Source: Burhinus oedicnemus (Eukaryota > Chordata > Aves > Charadriiformes > Burhinidae). From it: 64,000 nt of DNA. Where the stretch lies: contig VFFE01006968.1 of NCBI GenBank assembly GCA_008921705.1, positions 906,853 to 970,852 of the forward strand, read 5' to 3'. Positions 50,440-64,000 of this stretch are shown here, piece after piece. The position numbers and the translations under genes were made by a program. Each line of letters starts with the position of its first letter. Positions within the stretch are counted from its first letter, which is position 1. The notes beneath the pieces were generated by a model that saw nothing but the letters and a program-made list of their open reading frames with translations, did no database searches and had not been told where the DNA came from.

Positions 50440-53400
50440 GGACTTGCCTTGTCATCCCCATCCAGCCCTGGGCACTTGCAGTTCAGATTCCTGGGTACCA
50501 AGAAGATTGACAGGTACCTAGCCATGGTCAAAGTGGTTGTGATAACATAGTTTCACTCCTCAAAACAGGGACAACTTGTGCATCAGTCAGAGACTGCCCC
50601 AATAATGTCTCTCAGTGAACGGTGCTGCAGCCTCACAGACGTCATGTCCAACTTAAGTGGCACAGCAAGGCTGTTGCCTTTCCCTTGCACATTGGGCTGG
50701 ATGCTCTTCTGTTATCAGAGAGTTCAGACTTCTCCTGTCCCATGTAGTCTTTGCATTTCCATGGTTTGGCTACGCTTGGTTGGAGTGTTGTGACTGTCAG
50801 TTCTGTGGTATAATTCTGGGCAATAGTGCAGATGATACACCTGCAGATTTTTTGGATCTTTCTTCCTCCAGTCAAGGAGATAAAGTCTGATCAAGTGAGT
50901 GTGACCACAGACGTGTATGGCAGAGTCACCAGAGGTGCAACGTCTTAGACACAAAATGGGGAATGACCTGAAGGGTGTCCAGCTGCACAGTGTGAGGAGA
51001 GTAGAGGTTTTGGTTGTCCTGTTACAATGGCAGCAGTGGCTGTGACCTGCCCCATGCCAGACTGCACTGTTCACCGAGGTGCCCAGGCTGGCTGACTGCA
51101 GGAGGTTTAGACCATGGGTGACACGGAAGTGTGTACCATTGGCTAGAGAGATGCACAGAATGAGGTCCTTCAATGCAGGTAGCCACTGGCTACCTGGGGA
51201 ACGTCTGACCTGCCCTGTGCTGTGTGTGATCCCCCGGAAGCAGCAAGAATACCTGGTCATGGATCAGGGAAGAACCCAGAGTTGTGAGCCAGAGGAACCA
51301 CTCAGTGGTTCTGGGCAGGACGAGAAGTTAAGACATATATCAAAGGTCAGGAAAAGGCTTAGAAGCAGCGACAATGAGTTTAATTTAATAGGTAGATTAA
51401 TTGCAAGCACTGCCTGGAACAGCCGATCATCATGCTAACCCTCAGCCCCAAGGCTAGCCAGGAGAGTGTCCTTATCCATCACCAGGTCACAGATGGGGGG
51501 AGCCCTAGCAGAAAGAGTGTCTTTTTTTCTAAGTGATATATTTTGAATCCAAATCTACATGGGACCTCTTTTAGTGATAAATTTATACTAAATTGGGGAA
51601 AATCTTAAAGATGTCCTTTTACTGTGTTTGCAAAGGCATCTTTTCAAAGCAGGCCAAAAAGTGGCTTAATAGTATGCAATAAAAAAGAATTAAAACAGCC
51701 AACATCAAAGTCATGGCTGCACTGCTGCAGTGTCCCATCACTGGGCATCAGCTTGCTGGAACTGTGTCCGTTCCAGTGTTTTGTTAAAATACTGCATTGG
51801 GAACAGTAATTAAACAGATTCTGATGATGGTTTTTAACACATGCCAGCTGGCTCCCAGCCAGTGTTGAAGCAGAAACATTGTGCAAACTCATGGTCAATG
51901 ATGACTTTGATCTTTGAAGGGCTTTGTAGTGGCGGAAGGAAATGGGAGGATAGGAGGGAGGGAGAAGGGTACAAGCAGTGGGGAGAAAAAAGAGTAACAT
52001 GCTCTGGAGTGGGAATTATCTCCTCCACCTTGACAAAGGCAGTGGGTGCTTTCTTCCTTCCCCTCTTTCTTTATGTGGAGCAGTAGCCATAGTCATAAAC
52101 ATTATCATAAAGGCCCAGTTTTGTTAATGGCAACCCATATGAATAACAGAAGTCCCTTGAATATTCCCACGTGTGTGCCATTGGGATTCTCTGTGAGTGA
52201 CTTCCCCTGCACGCTGGCTTGCAGTAGCGGGCCGTGCCAGGACATTAATGTGCAATGGGCACCGGACAGTGTTGGAGTCCTTCAGGACAGAACCTGGGAC
52301 AAAGGTGAAGAAGAGGTTTTCTGTGGCCAAGAAAATCATAAAGACACGTGCTGTTCAAATTATCTGCTTAGGCATTGCCTGAAATGCTACAACAGCTCTT
52401 TAGGCACAAGAGAAATTGTTGCTTCTGTCCCATAAGGTTCTCTGTTTACATGTTGCATGAACAAGGATCAGGGATAATGGACAACCACAACTGGCAAGAA
52501 TGAGCAGAGAGGGATGCCTCTACAGTTCTGAACAGTTGGTTTAATTTTGGTGCGACTTTCCCATGTTAACAGTTAACAATGGGCACGAAGAAGTAGAATC
52601 GCATTGTCCTTTTTTAAGCCTCAGAGATACGCAGATGGTTTAGGTAGATGATGTGGCTGATTTCCAGGCGTAATGCTAGCTGTGCCTTGGTCAACAATGA
52701 GCCCATGTTCCCAGGTTGTGCTGGAGGACTCTGAATATTGGTGTGCTCTATCTCAAGTGAAACTCACTTCAGAGGTTGCAGCTCCTTTTACTCTACTATT
52801 CTCATGAAATTCTTCACAGAAGTAGGATTGGCTTGACAGTACAAGCTGCAATGCTTCTGTAGTAGCACAGGAAAGCTGGAAAACCTTGCAAACATCTTCA
52901 CATTGAAAAAAATATCTTTATTTCCCTTCCAAATGCTTCACTAATGTTATATGATGACACTTAAGATTTTTCCTCTCTTTCTTCTTTTCTGTAATGAATG
53001 ACATTTTAAATTCATTAACTTGCAACTCTGGAAGGCCACATCTAGCAGCCATGGGATTTTGGTGTGACTCCTAATAATTTCAAAGAAGAAAGTCCTTAAT
53101 GAGTTCTCCTGTGCTTTTACATGCACAAAAGATGCTGTCAGTGAGAATAACCTTTATGTTAGTTCAAGGGCTCCAGCAGACAACTGAGTTAAGTAACTAA
53201 CCTTGCATCAGCTGAGCTCCCAGAGATGTCAATAATCGTTTATGTGCACTCCTCACCTGCTCTAATTGCAAGGTGAGGCAACTCAGCATGGACACTGGTG
53301 GGAGGGTTTTAAGCTAAAGCATTTCCTCCACAACTGAATGGCATTAGTTCAGTTTTGTATCTGAGCCACAAGAAAACAATAAGCTGGAAGAGATAAGCGT

Positions 53401-56400
53401 GTTGTTTACAGGATAGCGTCTGGCCCCACTGCGAGGAGACCTTGAACTGGAATGTAAGTACAAGCAATCTGTGAATCAGCCTTGCATTTTACACCGGTCA
53501 GGTCCTCTGTGTGGACATATTTAATTGGTTTACAACTGACTAATAGCAAAGAAATTGATGTAAATCTGTTCTAAAGCAATTTAAGTGTGCACAATTTAGC
53601 TCATCCTCTTAATTAAAATCCTATTAATTAATGCAGTTTTTGTGTTTATACAAAACATATTGCCAAGTTCTTCAGATAGTGCACCTTGAGCTCTAACAGC
53701 AAAAATGGCCATGGCATTGAATCCCCCAGCAATACACAGAAGTACAAATGCCATGCCCAGAAAAAAAGATCCTGGCAATTATGTCCACAATGGACTTAAG
53801 GTAAGATAATTTCCCCTGTGCTTCTCCAATGTGCCTTGCATAATTTGAGCATTCTTTCCTTCTGAGTCTGTTTGCATGCTGAGGCAGGCTTGCGGAGATG
53901 TGCTAAGGGAGGGCAGCAGGAACTCAGAGGCTGTCCCTCGACATAATGGAGACCCTCCTGCATGTACCCACTTGGTCTCCCTGCTGGCTTGCAGGAAAGA
54001 GATCCGAAATCACAGCAGGCCTAACTAAAATGCACAGTCCCTTGGTCATTATTCTAGTGCTATGACAAAATCCTTGTTCAAAAAGCTGGGAACGAAGAAC
54101 AGCTCTTTGCTGCTGCAGCAGGAAGGACCGAAGCAGGTTGACAGCCACTGCTGGAGGAGCAGCCTCTTCCCACAGGGCTCCTGGCTCCCCTGCTCCCAGG
54201 CCAGCAGCCAGGGGTGCTGCCGGGCCCCCGACATAGGACAACACCCCTGAATTGTCCCCACCTCACAAGGAGCCAGGTCTGCAGCCCAAACCGAAGGAGT
54301 AACTCTGCTTCAGAGGGTGCATCGGTGCCACTGTCCTGGCGCTGCCGGCGTGCTGCTCCCCGCACCGTGGGGAGCTGCCGGCACTGCAAGGCTGTGCTGC
54401 AGCTGAAATATTTGCCACCTGCATTTTTAATTGGATTTTTCCCAGATGGATAGGCATATGTAGACACACACAGATGATAATGCTAAATAACCACCTCACA
54501 GGCCATTGATTAATCTCACCTTTCACGAATACATGTAGAACTTACAGCATTTACAGTAACAACAGAAACCCATAATAAATGCTACATCATATGATAAGCA
54601 CCTGCTGTAGCTACAGTAACACGGCTGCCATCATCAGTACTTACTGCACATGCTGTTTTGGAAATGACCCTCCACCTAAAAATAAAGGTATTGCATCCGA
54701 CTCCAAGAGACACCAATGGCAGCTTCATTGGCTTAGGCCTGCAAGTGGCTCAGTCATGGCATGGAAAGGTATTTGTAGACATTTATCCATGCAGAGCTCT
54801 TTTTCTAGAGCAAGGTGTATTTCTGCTAAGTGAAGATAGTAAGGCAGGAGATCTTGGTTGTAATCAAGGACTTGTTTAAGTGCAAAAGGGAAACAAGGTC
54901 AAGAGAACTGATCTTCTACAGCCACATCCAGTGAAGTCACTCTCACACTGCCCAGCCCTAGGGGACTGGTGGAGGGAGGACCTCGTACCTGAGCAGAAGT
55001 ACAGGCACAGCTGTGCTGCTTGCAGGTGGCCGAGGCAAAGTGTCACCCTGGGAGAGGGTGCATGGCACAGGCAGGACAGTAACAGGCACCCAGGGTTTAA
55101 AATAGTCTTGTGCAAGAGCTCAGCACCAGATTGGGAGCTCTGACCTCCCACCATTGCTCTGCCAGGAGCACCTAGTATGAGACTGAGCCTTCTGGTTCAG
55201 CTGCAGGTGGAGAGAGCAGGGGTGGGAGCGCTTCTCCACCACATGGGCAGAAATTGGGACAGCTCACTGAAGACTGGGAGGCTGTCATGTAGCAGGAGCA
55301 ATTCAGGCACAATAAATACAGCCGCGCTTTGCTGGAAGGTCCAACACAGAGGGCACTTGAAAACGTTGTCCTGTATAGCTAGGACTCACCTCTGCATCCC
55401 AGTGGAGAGCTCAACAAAGCCCGATAAGATTAGCATTTCATTAGAAGCTTTCCTTTCTTAGTATTATTTTCCAAAATGCTTCATGAAACTAGAGTCACCA
55501 TTTTCCTTGGAAAACCAGATTACTGCTACCCTTATTCTATGGAGTGCTGCTCTGTCCATGTGAAAGGTGAAAGGGAGTTCCTGGGAGATATTTAGTCACA
55601 GCTTAAACAGACCTTGCTTTTTCAGTTGAGTTTGACGGCTCACAGAAAGTTACTCCTCCCTTAATGAGTCCCTGGGGATCCAGTTGTATATTTTTTCAAG
55701 ATCTGTGATGCACATATGTATCTATCTGGCATCCTCCCAAATCTTTTCAAAGATAAAATGTGAGATGAACATCTGGTTCACACTATTACGATCTTTATTA
55801 AACACTAATTTCTTCTTCAGAAAAGCACCATCTGCCACAGCTCCAACCCTTGTTTTCTAACATGGATTTTTCTTCAGAAGTACACAGTGAAATAAATCTT
55901 CACCAGTTATAGTCCCCAGAATTTCCTGAGATGAAAAAGCACAGTGACAGGAATAGGCTCCAAGAGTTGACTTGCTTCAAAAAATCCTATGTTATTATTT
56001 AACTCAGTAAGAAACCCTATTATCAAGGATACTAGCTCCACTTCACATTACGAAGAGTTCACTTAAGCATTTTGATAAGTCCATTGCTGAAGGATTTGAT
56101 GCTTTTTCAGCAGGTTAGAGCACCACATCTTCAAGCCTTGATAGTTAAGGTACAGATTTTGCAAAATCTCCCTTGCTTCTCACAAAATTTTTGGAAAAGA
56201 GAGACAGCTTGTTATAGATATGTAGAAAGTTAATTTTCATGCCATTTCAGTCCCTGTTCTTAAGCCCAGTAGTACCCAAAAGCCAAGAGAGAAAACACCT
56301 CTGAGCCATCATCTCTTCACCTCCTTCAGAGCAAACAGGATTCCCCATGTTTCCCATGGTCGGGACACAGTCCTGAGTCACTCATGTCTTTTACATGACA

Positions 56401-59400
56401 TTTGGAGATTCACCTCACTCTGCTCAGGGCTTGAGTGTCTAAAAGGATTATAGTCTCCTGGGCTCTTAGGCCCTTATTCTTGCCTGTTACTAAAACAAAT
56501 CTAAATAAATGCTATTAAGAGGCCAAATTCAATTTGCTGTCTCTTGGTGTTCCAGGATCACATCAATAGGAAGCTGTGTGCACATTGCTCTGTGCCCGAG
56601 AAGCACCGTATAACCCATACATTCAAAGGGCTTTGTAAAGTGCCAAGTCCTCAACGTCGCAGTGTTCAGCAGTGGGGGTGCATGACTCCAACCCCTGCAG
56701 TCAGTCCTGTCTGGAGAAGACAAGGCTGAATGAGCACATTTAGCCTGACTTCAAACCCCCTCAGGTACTGGTAGCTGAAAAGCTTTGCACAAAATGAGCT
56801 GCTGCCAGGATTGGTGTTGGTTTTAGGCTACAGGAAAGGAGGGAGACCAAGATGGACTCAGTCCCTCCACACGTAGCTGGCTGAGGATCTGACTTGACGT
56901 GCAATGGCCAGGCAAGCCCCTGCAGGGAGTCCTTCTCCGCTGCAGAATACTATGGGTCCTTTCTGCCTAAAGAGACTCCCAAACTCTGAATTTATACCTG
57001 CTGAATGATGAGTGTCAATAGCAGGAGAGAGGATGGATGAACTCTACAAATGCCACACGATGATGCTTTCCTCCATATCAATGTCCAAGAGCAGCTTCCC
57101 ACACTCCCAGCTCTTTGTGATGGCAACATGCAGCTACACTCATACTTGTAAATTCTTGCTGTACTTTGCTGCCTCTCTAACTGTGCCTAGGCATTGCATG
57201 GCTCATGGTCCAGCACAATATGAAGACAGCCATGGAGACTGGGCCTCCTGCCCTTCTCTACCAGCCTGCTCTTCTGGGTTGCCCTCCCTGCCTGCGTACA
57301 TCTCGCAAGAGTTTGCTGGGGTTTACGGTCACAACAGCAACAAAAAAGAATAAAGAAAGAAAAGTAACCCCACCATGGTACAACTCTGTAGTGAAGCTGT
57401 TAAAGGGTATTCTATATACTACAAAAATCACGTATTTCTAGTCTGGACCTGCTCTTTGAAGACTGTTAGAAAGATGTACCAAGTAGAGACAATATAACAT
57501 ATAAAGAGTATGCCTTCTTAATGAAAATCTGAAATTGATCCCAAATGTGTTGCTGACAATAGTGCTTAAAGAAAAACCCTTGGGAGGTATAAATGGTGTA
57601 GAGATTTTCATCAGTTATGACCTAGTGGGTGGAGGTTCACATCTGTATCAGCTTCACAATAAGTTTCCCAAAAGCGAGGGATAGACAGGTAGAAACTGAG
57701 ATTAGAGAGAGTGGGTGAGCATCACTGGGAGCCAGAAATACCTGCTCACACCACAGTGGACATGGGGAAGGTACGAGTGATGGCATGCTGATCTAAGGGA
57801 AAGTGGAGGTTTTCCTGCAGAGGTTCCTAAAACCTGTACAGCTGGGGGAGAGAAAGGTTCAGTCTCCTGTGGGAATGGACACCAGCAAGAAGAATTCAAA
57901 GAAGACCCAGGCAGCCCATGGCCACAGTTAATCCAGGGAAGAATCACCTTTTCTTGGTGATTTCTGGATTTCAGTGGTGTTCCAGCTCAGGTAGTTCTCT
58001 CTTACCCTCTAGCACCGAAACCAGACCCTGAGTATCTTCAAGAAGGCAGCTGAAACCCCTACTCCTCTCTTGTTGGGCATTCCCTTGCTCTTGGTGCTGC
58101 CACTCCAGATACTGCGCAGGTGCAGAGCATTCCCAGAAGCTCTGTTAATTATCCCGGCTGGAAATGGGGCTGAAACCACAGCATGCACAGTGCAGGGGTA
58201 TCTTCTCCAGCTGTGCCCATTGCATAAAAACCCTCCTGTTGCTCTTCTGGTGATACATCCTTGCCAAATTGCCGGGGGTCTCAGGCTGCACTGGGGAAGA
58301 GGGCTGGCCTGCATCAGTATATCTGCTACTAAAACTGAGGCATACCCAAGTGGGAAAACATGCTTCAAGATCACTGTGCTTGCGGGCAGCACTCACAGAG
58401 CGTCCCAGGGCTGGTGGGCTGCTGCTCCAACCATCACCCAGCTGGGTCCTTTGGAGGAAAAGAGGTCAGAGGTGGAGGTCACCTCTGTGTTGCCCTCCAG
58501 GTCAGAGATCAATCCCATGGCATTCCTTAAAAAAAGAAGAGTGAATGTGTAAACCCAGCGATGTCGCCGAAATTCCTTCTGACCATTTAGCAAGCTGAAA
58601 TAGGCATCCAAAACCATCAGAGCTGCTGCGCCTGGGAATTACCTACACAACGTGGTTGTATGGTTGCTACCAGCTGATGAATTTCCACTGCAGTTTTACA
58701 TAGCCCAAGTGTGAAAAATGCAATAAAAGGCAAATTCCTCAGGACTTATTTCACAGTAATTATAGTTTTAAATGACTCCTGCACACAGGCAGGGCAGGTA
58801 CAGAAGGTGAACTCAAGGCTCAGAGCATTCAGTCACATAAATAAGACTTTGAATGAGAAGCATTTGTCCAGAACTGATACCTATTGCCAAGCACATGCAC
58901 AGGCTGATGAAACCTAAAGTGACAAACTCTAAACGAGTGCACTGAGTCAGTTGTGTGAGCTGCTTCCATGCACTGAGCCAGGAGATTACAGGAACTTGCT
59001 GCACTGGGTAATTCCAGCAGGGTACGAGGAGTTTCATCCCACTGCCTGAGGGCGGTTTGATTATTCCGTACAGCGTGTTGCAATTCTCAATCAAAACTTT
59101 TCACTACATTCAGTACGCCGCATGGGAACATCTGGCAATTTACAGCAGAACGTCTTGTAGCATTTAATGCCTGAGTATCTCTTTGCTACAACCTATTTTC
59201 ATTTTACTGAATAGAGACCCAATTTCCTGTATTTTTAAACAGTCTTGCTAACATAATCAAATTACCATGATTACTCGGCAATGATTTCAAAAAGTCCTAA
59301 AAGCACTGTTCCAACTTTGCAGTGAATTCCTATTACATGTAGAAGATTTTGTAAACACTTTAAATAAAATGCTTTTAATTCAATCAGAAAAGTAAACAGT

Positions 59401-59578
59401 GTTTGTTTTCAGCTATTCAACTTATTTGAGCCACAAGCATTTTTCCAAGTGAGTGGCTATGGGGGTTTGTAACGCAACGCAAAGCAAACACTGAGAATAT
59501 AAAATCACACTTGTTCAAACAGGATTAGAGAGTTTATTCTAGCAGAGTTTCCAAGGATTTCAAAGAGAAAACAGCAAA

Positions 59579-59592
59579 TTTTTTTTTTTTTT
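59579..59592. repeat. T14 tract
   Basis: Fourteen consecutive T residues. No retroposed sequence is recognisable on the minus strand beside it. Confidence 0.8.
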
Positions 59593-62500
59593 GGTTAGGG
59601 AGGTGGAAAATATGTGATGCCTGGTCAGTGATTGTACTTGGTAGGATCCCAGCGGTACCGTGCAGCCCACACTCATGCTGGGTAGCAGGGCAGGGATGCC
59701 ATTCATTTTTCGCAGTCTCTCGGCCTTCTGCGGCTCACTCCGGTTCTGCCTTTGCTCAACAATCACTTTCACTGTATTTTGTTAACATGAACTTGAAGCC
59801 AGCAAAGAACTAAAGCCTATTTCTGGCATGCATACAGCAGTTGATGAAAAACGCAACTACTCCATGTTTCTTCATGTATGCTTTTTGCAGGCCGTGTGTA
59901 AGACACGACTGGTAAGAAAGGAAGCGGTTTCCTTGCCCCGGGGTGTGGGTTAGAGCCACGCGGAAGGCACAGTGCTTCAGCCCTTGCATGGGCGGTAGCT
60001 CTCGTTCGCGTGCCCGTGCCGCTGAACCTCTCCCTGCATCCTTCCTCCCTCACCATCCCTCCCTCTGCCTCCTGCAAAGGTCTCTGGTACCTTTTGCCAG
60101 CATTTCTTAGCAAAACTTCCTGCCCAGTGCTGGAACCATCCAAAAGCATGGGGCGAGCATCATGCCTCCTCTGCTTTCAGCTGTGTTGAAGCACACGGTG
60201 GCTGGCTGTCCTCTCTCCCGCAGCTCTGCTCCCCAAGGCAGGGGCATGTCGGGGAGGTATCAGAGCTTCGTAGGAGATGACCGCAAAAACTTTGCCCAAT
60301 TCAAAGTATTAGGCAGAAAGGTCACTACAGACTGCCCTAGAAGTATTTCCTAGGTACCACACTCCAATTTTTCCATGCTAATAAAGTAGTTGTTGCTGGG
60401 AGCTGTGAATACCTTGTCCTGGATGGTGGTTAGCAGGTCAGTGTGTGAGCCCCCACCCATTTCTTCAAATGTATTTGTTATTTGTAAGCGGTCACTGAAT
60501 TGCTTGGACAGATGATTTGCAGATTACGGGTTGTGCATGAACTTGTTTTGTTTCAGCCGATCCCTATTCAGGACTTGTTTTGTGCGATTGGCAATTTAAG
60601 TGACACGGTGTCATTTCTGATCCCGGATTAGATGGCTGAAGTATTTTAAAGAGAAGAGGCGAGAATGCTGGACAGAAAACAATGCCATTCTGCTGTAAAG
60701 ACACATTTCTTCCACAGTTCATCATCAACTTCCCCAGAATTTTTGTAGGCATTGACAGTGGTCTAAACACTGTCAAAATGTCAGTAAGATAATTCTACCA
60801 TTCGTAGCAAACTGAACCCAGGGTATTAAAAAATATATTAAAAATATAGATTTGTTTTACCAACTAGCCTTGTGCGTGTGCATACATGTGTGCACATTTG
60901 TGTAGGGGGCACGTGCAGACACACAAACATAAGAAGAAAATATTAACCTTGTGCAAATGCTGTATACACGAACAGTTTCTAGGATTTTATTGTGAAAATA
61001 TATCATTTTGCAACCCCTCTGAAAGGTTTGAAGAAATGTTTAGTGTCATCCATTATGGTACCAAATCTCTGAATACCGCCTTGATTTAGTGCTTGGTCAG
61101 CAGCCAAAAATCCTCGGCAGAAAAAATCAGAGCGCTGAATTTTACTTGTCATTGATTTCCTTAAACTCAGTGTTCAAAATCAAATAACATTTAGACACTG
61201 CAATGGTACCTAACTATTTATGTTTTAATTCAGGACGCTGGGATGCTCTAGAGAGCTTGGATAATAAGAGTGAAAATTTATATTGTCATTTAAAGTTATT
61301 GTCATCAACAGAAGCCCTGATGTAACATAAAACCAGCTATCCACATGGGTATTTCCCAAAAAGGGTGATATTGATCCCAGGTGTTTTGTGGCAGAGCAGC
61401 AACACACTGTACCCCCTCACTGCTCCGTGACTCTTCCCACCAAGGTCTGGGCAGCTCCAGTGGGCAGCAGGATTTCGAGGCTGTGGAAAAGCAAAGCTCG
61501 GCAGTGAGTCCTCCCCGCAAGTACTCCCCGCACCAGTGCATTTTGGGGCTAACAAAAAGTGAGGGTTTGGGTGTGTTTTCTTTTGAGGGTTCCTTTTCAC
61601 CTCGTTGATGATCTAATGGTCACATTCATTTGACCAAACTAGGAAGGATGTGTTTAAAATAGGGAAAGTGAATGCCTCCACTGGAAAATTTAGATTCTGA
61701 AGAGTTATCAAATATTTTTGTCACATGGGTAGGAGGATTTCCCCATACAGCTTACAAGATGATATTGCAGGAGGACTACATATAAGGGTAATATTAAGCA
61801 ATAGTCACATTTTTAGCAACATTTTAAGCAATTGACCAGCTGGAAATAAGGAGGGACAATCACTCCCACGTGATTCACACTGTAGGATCTGCTTTGTAGG
61901 CCAGAGTTTGGGATGCTCTCTGCTACCAGTAGCTATTTCTGCAACAGGCCCCAGTGTGACACGGTGAATCATTCAGCACCAGCGTGTAGTGCTTTCTCAT
62001 CAGTGCGTGTTGTTGTCACAACTTCCTTAGAAACCCCACTGCAACGGCAAAGGTTTCACAATAGGATCTTCAGACATGAGACTGTGTCTCAATCTAGAAA
62101 ATACCCTTGTCCATAAATCTAATGGTGAGGAATCCCTTAACGACAGCTATTTCTCAGCTGTCTCCATGGCATTCCCATGGCGCTGGGGGGACACGAGAAA
62201 GGCCGTGGCCCGAAACAACAATGATGGAGTGAGTTAAACAGTATCAGTTCTCCCGCTAGAAGTCTTCTTGCAGTTTTTAAATCCCTCTTGCTTGGTTATT
62301 TTTATTTAAGTAAGTGCAATCTAAATTAACAAACAAATTACTGAGCATATTGGAAACAGATTTCAAAACTTTATAACCGGCTGATATAATCAGTTATTTA
62401 CAAAATATTGAGAAATGGAGGGCTAGGATACTTACGGAATTTATTTTTGTCTTACCAAAACCATGAGCACTCGATGCCAGTTGCTCACAGCGCCGCCCCA

Positions 62501-63417
62501 CAGACTCTGTCCTTGCCACGCAGGGCTGCAAGCAAGAGTTGCAAATGGGGCCGTGAGCCAAATTCGCCTCTTCTCCTGTTAGACCCATCCCCTGACTGTA
62601 TCCAGGTCCTGTCTCTGCTCCTTCCCTTGCATACTCCTTGCCAAGCCTCTGGCCACAAACCCTGACATAGCAGTGGGGGTCTTGGCACAACTCTGGGTGC
62701 CATGGTGGAGAGCACTGTGTGGTGGACAAGGGGGAAACCCTCTTTGGTGGCCACGTGCTTTGTCTGTGCAGCAGGATGAAGCCTGCACGTGCCCCCTGTC
62801 ATGGCAGAGCAGCTACCATATGGTAAATTGATGTGCTGACAGGTAAGGAGGATGGGAGGAGAAGGATCTGTTGGGCTTCAGCAGGTGCTTTGGCTGCCCA
62901 TGCACAAGGTCCAGCCTGCTACCATGACATAGTGAGTTACTACCTCAGGTCCTTTTTTTAATGTGCAGATATCACACCCCTTGCATTCAGGTATTGCTCA
63001 TGTTTTTTGGATTTTTTTTTTTAGATGAAAGCCCTGGTAGGTAGGGATTGTACCACATTGAGAGCACATAAAATAAATGAAACCCTCCTTTTTCGCAGCT
63101 GGATGCTACAGCATCTGTGGTGCCCACCACTGGGGCCTCCAGCCAAGCCTGGCAATTCACTGACGCAAGAAAACAGTTGTGGACACTGGCAGCTAGTTAG
63201 GCACAGCGTGAAAGCTTCTAATTCCTGCCTTTTATCATTTTATCTCATCACCTTGACATCATTGAGGCAGCATTTTATTGGTAAGCTTTGGAAGCCGGTA
63301 AATAACACCGTGTAGAAAAGTGGTATGAGTTAGGCACTGATGATGCGAGTGGGCTGAGATTTCAAATACCTCTGCAGACAGCAGATAGGGGCAGGAGATG
63401 GTCACCAAGATGCTTGC

Positions 63418-63443
63418 TTTTTTGTTTGTTTGTTTGTTTGTTT
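63418..63443. repeat. TTTG microsatellite
   Basis: About five to six perfect TTTG units. It is a simple tetranucleotide repeat of the same class (complement CAAA) as the array at 16690-16734. Confidence 0.9.
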
Positions 63444-63969
63444 AAACTGCTGCAGGTTGTGTAGTTCATTTGCAATTAAAATACCAAAGACCATGCGGCC
63501 CCAGGAATACAGTCATTTTCGACTGCAGCAGTGAAAGACAAGAATGTTGAAATTTCAGTGAATGTTATTCCCAGCCTCTTACTTATCAAAGGAACCCTGC
63601 TATTTAAAGGTAACTAATGGATAAAATATGAATAAAGATTAAACTACAAAGGCTAAAAAGGATTATTTAGAGCACTTCCATTATGCAGAGTTCTGACATT
63701 AATATTTAGACACTCATGAACACTTACATAACCGCAGCTTCTTTTTAATGGTCTTCTATCTTGCTTTGTTAACAGGCTGACAAAATGTAATTTAGGACCA
63801 TAAGCTGTGAGCCCCACATGGAGAAGAAAAGCCTATAATTCACATCATGCTCTGGCTTTTAAGACTTAGGAGACGATGGCGATTGTATGGCAGAATGCAG
63901 CTTGCAGGGCAATATCCATTCACATGCCATTCAAGACCCTCAGGCTACATGAAGCACTGCAGAGTGCAT

Positions 63970-63972
<3 letters not shown>

Positions 63973-64000
<28 letters not shown>
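63973..64000. repeat. A28 homopolymer reaching the window edge
   Basis: Twenty-eight consecutive A residues run to the last base, so the true length and right boundary are unknown. No poly-A signal or gene body sits immediately upstream that would make it a clear retroposed tail. Confidence 0.85.

Larger units (their letters stand above)
45505..64000. other. Gene-poor upstream flanking DNA
   Basis: About 18.5 kb with no exon, RNA gene or transposon that I can support. A 37-bp tandem duplication (50366-50439), T tracts (46156-46168, 59579-59592), a TTTG microsatellite and a terminal A28 run are listed separately. The longest open frame, 182 codons at 47178-47726 on the minus strand, is Pro/Leu/Ser-rich in its second half because it is antisense to a purine-rich tract, and is not believed to be a gene. 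Confidence 0.45.

Noticed and set aside
53596..53778. 60-codon minus-strand frame with a hydrophobic stretch (AFVLLCIAGGFNAMAIFAV)
   Set aside because: It looks like a membrane segment, but there is no pyrimidine tract before a candidate acceptor and only a weak donor. It also lies upstream of the gene's first exon, so it cannot belong to that gene.
1..64000. Search by eye for tRNA, rRNA, CRISPR arrays, operons, retroviral LTRs and defence-type gene clusters
   Set aside because: Nothing with the required structure was seen. The sequence is vertebrate, so prokaryotic systems are not expected; degraded LTRs or ancient repeats could still be missed without a library search.

Overview
The window looks like nuclear DNA of a bird, from a draft assembly. 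The main evidence is four CR1 LINE insertions. Three keep the CR1 3' end, with short tandem octamers of the ATTCTATG type and no poly-A tail, and their reading frames carry the CR1 endonuclease and reverse transcriptase blocks. The rest is sparse AT-rich non-coding DNA with one sharp CpG island and one 20-N assembly gap.

Layout. Positions 1 to about 39,000 are AT-rich non-coding DNA holding a 2.8-kb CR1 copy (6939-9755, minus), a 0.5-kb CR1 3' end (14746-15246, plus) and a third CR1 fragment (30815-31445, minus) cut off by the assembly gap at 30788-30807. Positions about 39,020-40,540 are a CpG island. Inside it, on the minus strand, lies the one convincing host coding exon: a 20-codon stretch (39909 down to 39850) that starts with ATG, encodes a typical signal peptide and ends exactly at a consensus GTGAGT splice donor. 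It is therefore the first coding exon of a gene for a secreted or membrane protein that runs leftward. The DNA from 39849 to position 1 would be its first intron if no exon has been missed. I could not identify the gene from 20 residues. Positions 40,545-64,000 are then upstream flanking DNA, with one more CR1 3' end (44790-45504, plus) and no convincing gene.

Smaller structures: a TATA box on the strand opposite the gene (40405-40411), which suggests divergent transcription from the island; a near-identical 46-bp segment present twice 2.98 kb apart (31833 and 34813); two short tandem duplications (35624-35681, 50366-50439); an 18-bp perfect palindrome (26048-26065); a 9-bp-arm hairpin (2615-2638); and several homopolymers and microsatellites, including a 28-A run at the very end of the window.

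I found no tRNA, rRNA, CRISPR array, operon or complete novel system. Most open frames in the window are chance frames, CR1 shadows or artefacts of the GC-rich island.
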